In this document: piece by piece, positions 7,948 through 15,273 of the stretch
Layout: the number at the start of each line of letters is the position of its first letter
Position numbering within the stretch: the first letter of the stretch is position 1
Source of the DNA: Burkholderiaceae bacterium
GTDB lineage: Bacteria > Pseudomonadota > Gammaproteobacteria > Burkholderiales > Burkholderiaceae
Assembly (NCBI GenBank): GCA_022701845.1
Contig: JAKONS010000122.1
Location: 1-15,273 of the forward strand
Reading direction: 5' to 3'
DNA: 15,273 bases
Notes under the pieces: model-generated
Seen by the model: the letters and a program-made list of their open reading frames with translations, nothing else
Database searches by the model: none
What the model was told of the DNA's origin: nothing
Program-made: the position numbers and the translations under genes

Positions 7948-8880
7948 TCAGCCGGCGTCGAAGAAATGCACCGGCAGCCCCGGCACCTCGACCCGGGTGG
8001 CCAGCACCCGGCCGGCCAGCGGCGTGCGGCGCAGTTCGGCCTCGGGCCGCTTCTCGCGCGCGGTGGTGACGAACAGGGTGCGCAGGTCGTCGCCACCGAA
8101 GCAGGGCATGGTCGGGCAGGCCACCGGCAGCGGGATGGCTTCGGTAGTGCCGCCGCCGTCGGCATCGATGCGCAGCAGGCGGGCGCCCTCGAACATCGCG
8201 CAGTGGTAGCGCCCGGCGCTGTCCACCGCCGCGCCGTCGGGCCGGCCGCCGTAGCTGCCGGGCGCCGCATCGGCGGCGTTCCAGCCGTCGGGCTTGGGCG
8301 GGAATTCGCGGAACACCCGGTGCCGGCGCAGCACGCCGCTGTCGACCTCGAAATCCCAGGCGTGGATGCGGTGCCGCGGCGTGTCCGACCAGTAGGCGGT
8401 GCGCTCGTCGAGCGACCAGGCCATGCCGTTGGCGGTGGTGGCGTTGGAGGCCTTGAGGGCGACCTCGGGCGTGCCGCTGCGCATGTCGATGCACCACAGC
8501 TCGGCGCCGCGCCGGCCGTCCTTGGGCTCGTAGAGCGTGCCGGCCCAGAGCCGGCCCTGGCTGTCGCACTTGCCGTCGTTGAAGCGGGTGGTGGCCGGAT
8601 CGTGCGGGAAACGCACCAGGCGTTCGAGCGGGCCGCCCCAGGCGCGGGCGCGGTAGACACCGTCGCGCAGCGCGATCACCAGCCCGCCGCCCCGTACCGG
8701 TGCGATGCAGCCGGGCTCCGACGGCATCGGCCACACCTCGCGCCGGCCATCGGCAGGATCGCCGCGCAGCACCTGGCGGCCGGGAATGTCGACCCAGTAC
8801 AGCAGCCGCTCGCCGGGGTGCCAGAAAGGGGATTCGCCCAGGAGGTCGGGCTCGGCGAAGACGGGGTTCCAGGTGTGCAT
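7948..8880 (-). CDS. SMP-30/gluconolactonase/LRE family protein (sugar lactonase-like)
   Basis: This is a six-bladed beta-propeller metal-dependent lactonase of the SMP-30/regucalcin family, predicted to hydrolyse an aldonolactone in the cytoplasm. Expected metal and active-site residues are visible: E16 in LGESPFWHP, N101-D102 in TRFNDGKCDSQGRLWAGT, N151 in TTANGMAWS and D215 in RPDGAAVD. The family length of about 300 fits the 310 residues from the ATG at 8878-8880, preceded by GGTGGGGGC. A longer frame starts at 8964, but its extra 28 codons run through the terminator hairpin of the neighbouring operon, so the shorter start is chosen. The substrate (gluconolactone, arabinolactone or other) cannot be assigned. 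No sugar dehydrogenase or transporter lies beside it; glcE follows downstream. Confidence 0.85.
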   Translation of the reverse strand: MHTWNPVFAEPDLLGESPFWHPGERLLYWVDIPGRQVLRGDPADGRREVWPMPSEPGCIAPVRGGGLVIALRDGVYRARAWGGPLERLVRFPHDPATTRFNDGKCDSQGRLWAGTLYEPKDGRRGAELWCIDMRSGTPEVALKASNATTANGMAWSLDERTAYWSDTPRHRIHAWDFEVDSGVLRRHRVFREFPPKPDGWNAADAAPGSYGGRPDGAAVDSAGRYHCAMFEGARLLRIDADGGGTTEAIPLPVACPTMPCFGGDDLRTLFVTTAREKRPEAELRRTPLAGRVLATRVEVPGLPVHFFDAG

Positions 8881-8908
8881 GCCCCCACCATAGCCAGGTG
8901 CGCACCGC

Positions 8909-8923
8909 CCGCGGTTACCGCGG
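8909..8923. repeat. Perfect short palindrome CCGCGG-TTA-CCGCGG
   Basis: Two CCGCGG hexamers flank TTA, about 30 bases upstream of the lactonase ATG and just beyond the T-tract of the amtB terminator. It could be an operator for the lactonase gene or an extra hairpin in the transcript. The sequence alone does not decide. Confidence 0.4.
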
Positions 8924-8926
8924 CAC

Positions 8927-8955
8927 AAAAAAAGGGCCCGCATCGCTGCGGGCCC
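8927..8955 (-). terminator. Intrinsic terminator of the torF-glnK-amtB operon
   Basis: A perfect 9-bp stem, GGGCCCGCA (8934-8942) with TGCGGGCCC (8947-8955), has a four-base loop. On the minus strand it is followed by seven T (8927-8933). It lies 95 bases beyond the amtB stop and is oriented to end transcription coming from amtB before the lactonase gene. Confidence 0.9.
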
Positions 8956-9050
8956 AACATCCAAAGGAGACTCTCGCTACAAAGCAAGTTCGCAGCGCTG
9001 GGGTAGATGCAAGGATCGTTCCAGCTTTGCGCGAACCGCTCGCGGCGTTG

Positions 9051-10661
9051 TCAGTGGTAGGCGGTCTCGCCGTGCGAGGTGATGTCCAGGCCCTCGCGCT
9101 CGGCTTCCTCGGTCACCCGCAGGCCGATGGTCATGTCGACCAGCTTGTAGGCGACGAAGGACACCACGCCCGACCAGACGACGGTCAGCAGCACGCCCTT
9201 CAACTGGGTCCAGACCTGGCCGGCGATGGAGTAGTCGGCCGCGGTGATGACGGTGGCGGTGGTCCAGTCGGCGACGAAGCCGGGGCCACCCAGGCTCGGC
9301 GCGTTGAACACGCCGGTCAGCAGGGCGCCGACGATGCCGCAGACGCCGTGCACGCCGAACACGTCGAGCGTGTCGTCCGCGCCCAGCATGCGCTTCAGGC
9401 CGGTCACGCCCCAGAGGCCGGCGAAACCGGCGACCAGGCCGATCACCAGGCCGCCGCCGATGCCGACGTTGCCGGCAGCCGGGGTGATGGCCACCAGGCC
9501 GGCGACGGCGCCGGAGGCGGCACCCAGCATCGACGACTTGCCGCGCAGCATGGCTTCACCCAGCGACCAGGTCAGCACCGCGCCGGCGGTGGCCAGCATG
9601 GTGTTGGCGAAGGCCAGGGCGGAGGTGCCGTTGGCTTCCAGCGCCGAGCCGGCGTTGAAGCCGAACCAGCCCACCCACAGCAGCGAGGCACCGACCATGG
9701 TCAGCGTCAGGCTGTGCGGGGTGAGGGCTTCCTTGCCGAAGCCAATGCGCTTGCCGATGCAGTAGGCGCCCACCAGGCCGGCGACGGCCGCGTTGATGTG
9801 CACCACGGTGCCGCCGGCGAAGTCCAGCGCGCCCCACTGCCAGAGCAGGCCGGCCTTGGCGTTCATCGACTCGACCACGTCGGTGCCGGTGTAGGCGTCC
9901 GGGCCCATCCAGAACCAGACCATGTGGGCCATCGGCAGGTAGCTGAAGGTGAACCACAGCACCATGAAGGCCAGCACGGCGGAGAACTTGATGCGCTCGG
10001 CGAAGGCGCCGACGATCAGCGCGCAGGTGATGCCGGCGAAGGTGGCCTGGAAGCAGGCGAACACGATCTCCGGTATGTAGACACCCTTGCTGAAGGTCGC
10101 GCCGTTGGCGAAGGTGCCCGCGACGTTGTCCCAGATGCCCTTCATGAAGAAGCGGTCGAAGCCGCCGATGAAGGCGTTGCCCTCGGTGAAGGCCAGGCTG
10201 TAGCCGTAGATGAACCACAGCACGGTGATCAGCGAGAAGGTGACCAGCACCTGCATCAGCACCGACAGCATGTTCTTGCTGCGGACCAGGCCGCCGTAGA
10301 ACAGCGCCAGGCCGGGCACGGCCATCATCAGCACCAGCAGGGTCGAGACCATCATCCAGGCGGTGTCGCCCTTGTTGGGCACCGGCGCCGGGGTGGCGGC
10401 GGGCACCACTTCGACGACGGCGACACCGACGGCCGGCGCGGTCGCGGAAGCCGGCGCGGCCGCCATGGACGCGGCGGGCGCAGTGGCGCCGCCGGTCGCG
10501 GAGGTCACCGCGGCGGGCACGCCGCTCGGTGCGGTCACCGGGGTGGCGGTGCCCTCACCGGGCGCGCCGGAAGCGGCGGCGGGCGTGGTCTGGGCGACGG
10601 CGAACGAGGCGCCGGCGATCAGGCTCGCGCCCAGCACGAGGGAAGCAAGGAGTTTTTTCAT
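9051..10661 (-). CDS. amtB: Ammonium transporter AmtB
   Basis: AmtB is a trimeric inner-membrane ammonium channel gated by GlnK. The 536-residue product starts with a signal-like hydrophobic N-terminus (MKKLLASLVLGASLIAG, with AVAQ near 21-24). A linker of about 70 residues rich in Ala, Pro, Thr and Val comes next. The Amt domain begins at KGDTAWMMVSTLLVL (about 97) and carries PGLALFYGGLVRSKN. The twin pore histidines are H288 (GGTVVHINAAVAG) and H438 (DVFGVHGVCGIVG). The end, EGLDITSHGETAYH, is typical of proteobacterial AmtB. A frame opens 30 codons earlier inside glnK, but the MKKLL start gives a proper export signal and lies 25 bases after the glnK stop. It is the last gene of the operon before the terminator at 8927-8955. 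Confidence 0.96.
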   Translation of the reverse strand: MKKLLASLVLGASLIAGASFAVAQTTPAAASGAPGEGTATPVTAPSGVPAAVTSATGGATAPAASMAAAPASATAPAVGVAVVEVVPAATPAPVPNKGDTAWMMVSTLLVLMMAVPGLALFYGGLVRSKNMLSVLMQVLVTFSLITVLWFIYGYSLAFTEGNAFIGGFDRFFMKGIWDNVAGTFANGATFSKGVYIPEIVFACFQATFAGITCALIVGAFAERIKFSAVLAFMVLWFTFSYLPMAHMVWFWMGPDAYTGTDVVESMNAKAGLLWQWGALDFAGGTVVHINAAVAGLVGAYCIGKRIGFGKEALTPHSLTLTMVGASLLWVGWFGFNAGSALEANGTSALAFANTMLATAGAVLTWSLGEAMLRGKSSMLGAASGAVAGLVAITPAAGNVGIGGGLVIGLVAGFAGLWGVTGLKRMLGADDTLDVFGVHGVCGIVGALLTGVFNAPSLGGPGFVADWTTATVITAADYSIAGQVWTQLKGVLLTVVWSGVVSFVAYKLVDMTIGLRVTEEAEREGLDITSHGETAYH

Positions 10662-10686
10662 GTCGATGTTTCTTTCGTCCTGCGTT

Positions 10687-11798
<1,112 letters not shown>

Positions 11799-11854
11799 TT
11801 CTCTCTTCTCCGGGGGTGAAGGACGGGTTTGTGACAAATTGCCACGACGCCGAT

Positions 11855-11870
11855 CGCATGAACCATGCCA
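11855..11870 (-). promoter_or_regulatory. Candidate sigma-54 promoter for torF-glnK-amtB
   Basis: On the minus strand TGGCATG-N4-ATGC matches the sigma-54 consensus TGGCACG-N4-TTGC, with GG and GC at the exact required spacing. It would start transcription near 11844, giving a leader of about 45 bases before the torF ATG. A sigma-54/NtrC type of control is expected for glnK-amtB. Confidence 0.55.
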
Positions 11871-11882
11871 GTGGCCTCCCAA

Positions 11883-11899
11883 GTGCACCCGCGTGCACC
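11883..11899. promoter_or_regulatory. Tandem GTGCACC repeats upstream of the sigma-54 promoter
   Basis: GTGCACC occurs at 11883-11889 and 11893-11899, one helical turn apart, and continues as TGCACCAAA. The minus strand therefore shows two GGTGCA boxes, which resemble half-sites of the NtrC consensus (TGCAC ... GGTGCA). The half-site spacing does not match a canonical full NtrC site, and the position (about -40 to -55) is closer to the promoter than usual enhancers. Confidence 0.35.
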
Positions 11900-11932
11900 A
11901 AATGCAGGGCAAACCCGCATGCCCGTCGTGCA

Positions 11933-11956
11933 TCTTGTTCTGCGCGACGAACAAGA
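11933..11956. promoter_or_regulatory. Perfect 8-bp inverted repeat in the torF/comM divergent region
   Basis: TCTTGTTC (11933-11940) and GAACAAGA (11949-11956) form a perfect inverted repeat with an 8-base spacer, the geometry of a dimeric regulator site. It lies about 90-110 bases upstream of the predicted torF transcription start, where an activator could act, and about 120 bases before comM. The binding protein is not known. Confidence 0.35.
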
Positions 11957-12036
11957 ACGCTCCCGAACGGCGCACTTCAGCATCGAATGCCCTGCTTCAG
12001 TGCAGAGTGGGTGCTCGCATCCCTGGTCTATATGCC

Positions 12037-12042
12037 TAGAAT
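12037..12042 (+). promoter_or_regulatory. Possible -10 element of comM
   Basis: TAGAAT lies 35 bases upstream of the comM ATG, with a poor -35 (CTCGCA, 12014-12019) at 17-base spacing. The ribosome site AAGGA (12066-12070) is seven bases before the ATG and supports the start at 12078. Confidence 0.3.
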
Positions 12043-12077
12043 CGATTTTTCAACAGCCACAACATAAGGAAACCCCG

Positions 12078-13616
12078 ATGTCGATCGCGATCGTGCAAAG
12101 CCGGGCACTTCACGGCCTGGAGGCGGCAGCGGTGACGGTGGAGGTCCATCTGGCCAACGGCCTGCCCAGCTTCACGCTGGTCGGGCTGGCCGACGTGGAG
12201 GTGAAGGAAGCGCGCGAGCGGGTGCGCTCGGCATTGCTGAACGCCGGGCTCGAATTCCCGCACAACAAGCGCATCACGGTGAACCTGGCGCCGGCCGATC
12301 TGCCGAAGGATTCCGGCCGCTTCGACCTGCCGATCGCGCTCGGCATCCTGGCGGCCAGCGGGCAGGTCGACGCCGCCCGGCTGGCCGGCTGGGAGTTCGC
12401 CGGCGAGCTGTCGCTGTCGGGCGAGCTGCGGCCGGTGCGCGGCGCCCTGGCGATGGCGCTGGCCCTGCGGCGCGGCTCGCCCACGGTGCGGCTGGCGCTG
12501 CCCACCGCCAGCGCCGGCGAGGCCGCGCTGGTGCCGGGACGCGACATCTACGGCGCGCGCCACCTGCTCGACGTAGTGGGGCAGTTCCTGCCGGCCGAGG
12601 CCGCCGCGCAGGCCGAGCCGTCCGAGGGCTGGAGCCGCGCCACCGTGGCGCCGCTGGCCGCCCAGCCGGTCTATCAGGATCTGCGCGACGTAAAGGGCCA
12701 GACCGCCGCCAAGCGGGCGCTGGAGATCGCCGCGGCCGGCGGCCACAGCCTGCTGATGGTGGGACCGCCCGGCTCCGGCAAGTCGATGCTGGCGCAGCGC
12801 TTCGCCGGCCTGCTGCCGCCGATGTCGCTCGACGAGGCGCTGGAGAGCGCGGCCATCGCCAGCCTGTCGGGCCCGTTCGCGCTGGAGCGCTGGGGCGTGC
12901 GGCCGACTCGCGCGCCGCACCACACCGCCAGCGCGGTGGCACTGGTGGGCGGCGGCAACCCGCCGCGGCCGGGCGAGATCTCGCTGGCGCACCACGGCGT
13001 GCTGTTCCTCGACGAGCTGGCCGAGTTCGCCCGCGCCGCCCTGGAGGCGCTGCGCGAGCCGCTGGAAACCGGCCAGATCAGCATCTCGCGCGCCGCCCGC
13101 CGGGCCGAGTTCCCGGCGCGTTTCCAGCTGATCGCGGCGATGAACCCCACGCCCTGCGGCGGCCTGGGCACCCGCGAGCATCCCTACCGCTCCAGCCACG
13201 AGCAGATCCTGCGCTACCAGGCGCGCATCTCCGGCCCGCTGCTCGACCGCATCGACCTGCAGATCGAGGTGCCGGCGCTGCAGCCGGCTGAGCTGCTGCA
13301 GGCGCCGCCCGGGGAGGACACCGCCACCATCCGCGACCGGGCCGCCGCCGCGCGCCAGCGGGCGATCGAGCGGCAGGGCGTGTCCAACCAGGCGCTGCCC
13401 GCCGCCGCCATCGACACCCATGCCGCGCTCGACGACCGCACGCTGGATTTTTTGCACCGGACCGCCGGCAAGCTCGGCTGGTCGGCACGCAGCACGCACC
13501 GGGTGCTGCGGGTGGCGCGCACCGTGGCCGACCTGGCCGGCGCGGACAGCGTGCAGATCGCCCATGTGGCGGAGGCCGCGCAGTACCGGCGTGCGCTGCG
13601 GGCGCCGGAGACCTGA
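12078..13616 (+). CDS. comM: ComM/YifB-family Mg-chelatase-like AAA+ ATPase
   Basis: ComM is a hexameric AAA+ helicase that promotes branch migration of incoming DNA during natural transformation. The 512-residue product has the N-terminal ChlI-type domain (SFTLVGLADVEVKEARERVR, residues 31-50; NLAPADLPKDSGRFDLPIAL, residues 69-88). The Walker A motif is GPPGSGKS (229-236) and the Walker B motif is VLFLDELAEF (308-317). The C-terminal Mg-chelatase domain includes RISGPLLDRIDL. The segment after AAMNP reads TPCGGLGTREHPY, so it lacks the full cysteine cluster (CPCGY...C.C) of many homologues, as in enterobacterial ComM. A frame opens at 11865, but the AAGGA site and family length fix the start at 12078. 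It is divergent from the nitrogen operon and appears to be transcribed alone. Confidence 0.95.
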   Translation: MSIAIVQSRALHGLEAAAVTVEVHLANGLPSFTLVGLADVEVKEARERVRSALLNAGLEFPHNKRITVNLAPADLPKDSGRFDLPIALGILAASGQVDAARLAGWEFAGELSLSGELRPVRGALAMALALRRGSPTVRLALPTASAGEAALVPGRDIYGARHLLDVVGQFLPAEAAAQAEPSEGWSRATVAPLAAQPVYQDLRDVKGQTAAKRALEIAAAGGHSLLMVGPPGSGKSMLAQRFAGLLPPMSLDEALESAAIASLSGPFALERWGVRPTRAPHHTASAVALVGGGNPPRPGEISLAHHGVLFLDELAEFARAALEALREPLETGQISISRAARRAEFPARFQLIAAMNPTPCGGLGTREHPYRSSHEQILRYQARISGPLLDRIDLQIEVPALQPAELLQAPPGEDTATIRDRAAAARQRAIERQGVSNQALPAAAIDTHAALDDRTLDFLHRTAGKLGWSARSTHRVLRVARTVADLAGADSVQIAHVAEAAQYRRALRAPET

Positions 13617-13891
13617 GACCGGGGCAGGCGCCGCATGCGGTGACCGCCCGGGCCACGGCTCCGCGCGCCGCGAGCGAATGATGCGGCTCGCGGACGAACG
13701 GTCGTGCCGCCGGCTTTTCGCCGAGAAAAATGCCGACCTCCGGATACGCCGCGTGTGAGCGCTTTGCCGCAGCGCCGCAGCGCCGCGATGCCCCGACCGC
13801 GACGCCCCGCCATGCAGAACCGCGAACCTGCAATCGCGCAGCAGGCCGCGCGGTCGCCGCATACCGCCCATCCATTGCTGCAGGATCCACC
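13617..13891. other. Spacer between comM and the PLD-family gene, with a stem-loop
   Basis: No convincing gene is present. CCGCGAGC (13668-13675) and GCTCGCGG (13686-13693) form a perfect 8-bp stem with a 10-base loop, about 50 bases after the comM stop. It lacks a T-tract, so it is at best a weak terminator. A 10-bp palindrome, CCGCATGCGG, lies at 13631-13640, and short GCCGCAGC direct repeats occur near 13766-13785. The PLD frame stays open back to an ATG at 13730. Confidence 0.4.
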
Positions 13892-15273
13892 ATGAAACTC
13901 CCCGCAACCGTCGAGCGTCATCCCAAGCCCTTCGTGCCGGGCGGCACCGCCCGCGTCGCGCACTGCGCCATCGACGAGATCGACCGCCACGCCACCGTCA
14001 CCCTGCAGTGGCTGCTGGAAAACGAGGATGCCGCCGGAACGCACCCGATCACGGCAAAAAACGCCATCGACATGCTCATTTGCGGCCAGGAGGGCTTCGC
14101 CGCCATCGCGGCAGACCTCGACCAGGCTCGCGCCGGTGTCGACCTCGTCGGTTGGGCTTTCGACCCTGCCATGGAACTGGTGCGCGGCGCGGGCGCCGAT
14201 TGGCCGCGCGGAGAAACCTTCGGCGACGTGCTGCGCCGCATCGCCACCCGCCGGGAGCGTCCGGTCAAGGTGCGTCTGATGGTGTGGTCCACCATCGTCG
14301 GCACCTGGGTACAGAAAAACCTGCCGGGCTACGCGGTATGGCAACCGGCGCGCCCGGGCCTGTCGGAACAGGAGATCGTGCATAGCGCCCTGAAGCCGCT
14401 CGGCCTCGTACCGGGTTCGGCGGCAGCGCGCCGTGCACAGCACTGCATCGAATGGTGGCGCTGGGCGCTGAACCCGGCGAACGCCCACCTCGTCGAAGTC
14501 AGGCTGCGCAGCGGCGACACCCAGGCCGTCAAGGATGCGGCGCGGCACAACCCCGGGTGGTCCGCGCTGGATATGTCGGAGCGGGCGCTCATGGCGCATT
14601 GGCCCACCCACCACCAGAAAACCGTGCTGGTCGATTACCACCACGAAGAAGGCGCCCACGCGGTCGGCTATGTGATGGGGTTCAACTCCCTCACCAGCTA
14701 CTGGGACACGCGCGAGCACCTGTTCAACGACGCGCGGCGCGAGCGGGTCGGCGATGCGCCGCCCCTGTCCATCGAGCGGCAGACGGCCGTGCGCGTCGGA
14801 AGAGCCGGGGGCGACGCCACCGATGTCAGGCTGGACCCCCTGCACGACTATGGCTGCCGCCTCCGGGGCCAGGCCCTGCAATGGGTGCACCTCAACTTCC
14901 AGACGGCATGGCTACGGACCGGGGCGCAGTGCGAAACCCGGGTGCCCACCCGTCTGGCCGAAGCCGCGCGTTACCGCCAGGGCTCCCGGGTGCAGGTCGT
15001 GCGCACCCAGCCACAAGAAAACGACCACACCATCCGCGACCTGTACTTTCACGTCACCGAACAGGCGCGCAATTACCTGTACCTCGAGAACCAGTACTTC
15101 CAGTTCGCCGAATGGGCCGAACACCTGCGTGCGACCCGCAAGAAGCACCGGGCCTTCTACAAAAAAGCGATGCCCGCCTCGAAGCCCGCGGATCCGAACA
15201 TCCTGCATCTGTTCATCGTGATACCCCGGCCCGAAAAAGCCGGGATGGTGCCGCGCACCTTCGACACCCTGGA
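13892..15273 (+). CDS. Phospholipase D-family protein, possible Tle5-type T6SS lipase effector, partial at right edge
   Basis: About 460 residues are visible and no stop is reached. The first PLD catalytic motif is H241-x-K243-x4-D248, in HHQKTVLVD, followed by YVMGFNSLTSYWDTREH. YLYLENQYFQF near 396-406 is a second PLD-superfamily landmark, and the second HKD should lie to the right of the window. HKD enzymes hydrolyse phosphodiester bonds, usually of phospholipids, through a covalent histidine intermediate. There is no signal peptide, and the architecture resembles Tle5 (PldA/PldB) effectors delivered by type VI secretion. No vgrG, PAAR or immunity gene is in view, so the T6SS role is inference. 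AGGA at 13882-13885 supports the ATG at 13892; an in-frame ATG at 13730 would add 54 unlikely-looking residues. Other PLD-family lipid enzymes are the alternative. Confidence 0.8.
   Translation, partial: MKLPATVERHPKPFVPGGTARVAHCAIDEIDRHATVTLQWLLENEDAAGTHPITAKNAIDMLICGQEGFAAIAADLDQARAGVDLVGWAFDPAMELVRGAGADWPRGETFGDVLRRIATRRERPVKVRLMVWSTIVGTWVQKNLPGYAVWQPARPGLSEQEIVHSALKPLGLVPGSAAARRAQHCIEWWRWALNPANAHLVEVRLRSGDTQAVKDAARHNPGWSALDMSERALMAHWPTHHQKTVLVDYHHEEGAHAVGYVMGFNSLTSYWDTREHLFNDARRERVGDAPPLSIERQTAVRVGRAGGDATDVRLDPLHDYGCRLRGQALQWVHLNFQTAWLRTGAQCETRVPTRLAEAARYRQGSRVQVVRTQPQENDHTIRDLYFHVTEQARNYLYLENQYFQFAEWAEHLRATRKKHRAFYKKAMPASKPADPNILHLFIVIPRPEKAGMVPRTFDTL

Noticed and set aside
8881..8964. 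Upstream extension of the lactonase to 8964
   Set aside because: It runs through the intrinsic terminator hairpin and has no SMP-30 homology.
11883..11910. Canonical NtrC binding site
   Set aside because: TGGTGCA half-sites are present, but the partner half is at the wrong spacing, so only a tentative regulatory call was kept.
11799..11975. N-terminal extension of the torF-family protein to an ATG at 11975
   Set aside because: The extension covers the sigma-54 promoter and has no family similarity; the MKKALFVLAA start has a signal peptide and a strong ribosome site.
11865..12077. Upstream extension of comM
   Set aside because: ComM proteins begin at the MSIA-type start. The extension overlaps promoter elements, and the AAGGA site marks 12078.
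13704..13895. Small frame (63 codons) before the PLD gene
   Set aside because: Arg/Pro-rich, no ribosome site, and overlaps the PLD start; GC-rich spacer artefact.

Overview
The window is high-GC DNA (roughly 70% over most of its length by eye). Its protein set points to a Burkholderiales betaproteobacterium, probably Comamonadaceae or a close relative: alr divergent from lplT, a ProQ/FinO protein with a long Ala-rich tail, a torF-glnK-amtB nitrogen operon, comM, and GlcE/GlcF. The genus cannot be fixed from the sequence alone. No rRNA, tRNA, CRISPR array or insertion sequence was seen.

Layout from left to right. (1) 1-260, minus: the 5' end of a gene running off the left edge. Its peptide resembles the N-terminus of serine hydroxymethyltransferase-like PLP enzymes, and it lies in DNA of clearly lower GC (mid-50s % by hand count over most blocks of 1-480). 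(2) alr (475-1569, minus) and lplT (1739-3052, plus) are divergent. (3) A long imperfect palindrome (3059-3165) separates lplT from the convergent minus-strand cluster. (4) In transcription order that cluster is: an SMP-30/gluconolactonase-type protein (8880-7948), glcE (7873-6749), a DUF1275/YoaK membrane protein (6730-5927), glcF (5917-4670), a ProQ/FinO protein (4610-3660) and a small secreted protein (3580-3197). glcD is not in the window. (5) torF (11798-11022), glnK (11025-10687) and amtB (10661-9051) form a minus-strand nitrogen-assimilation operon. It ends at a strong intrinsic terminator (8927-8955) and is preceded by a good sigma-54 -24/-12 match (11855-11870). (6) comM (12078-13616, plus) is divergent from that operon. 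(7) A phospholipase D-family protein (13892 to the right edge, plus) has its first HKD motif visible and resembles Tle5-type T6SS lipase effectors.

How the parts work together. GlnK and AmtB form the usual ammonium-sensing and transport pair, and TorF is an outer-membrane beta-barrel often found with them. GlcE and GlcF are two of the three glycolate oxidase subunits. LplT and Alr serve envelope biogenesis (lysophospholipid flipping and D-alanine for peptidoglycan). ComM acts in recombination during natural transformation.

Points most worth a second look: a one-base frameshift at the 3' end of torF that replaces a probable LTKAL stop with a tail ending on the glnK start codon; a 9-bp hairpin that would pair part of the start codon of the small secreted protein; the sigma-54 promoter; the DUF1275 gene lodged between glcE and glcF with no Shine-Dalgarno; the low-GC SHMT-like gene next to alr; and the PLD candidate effector. 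No wholly new multi-gene system could be demonstrated.
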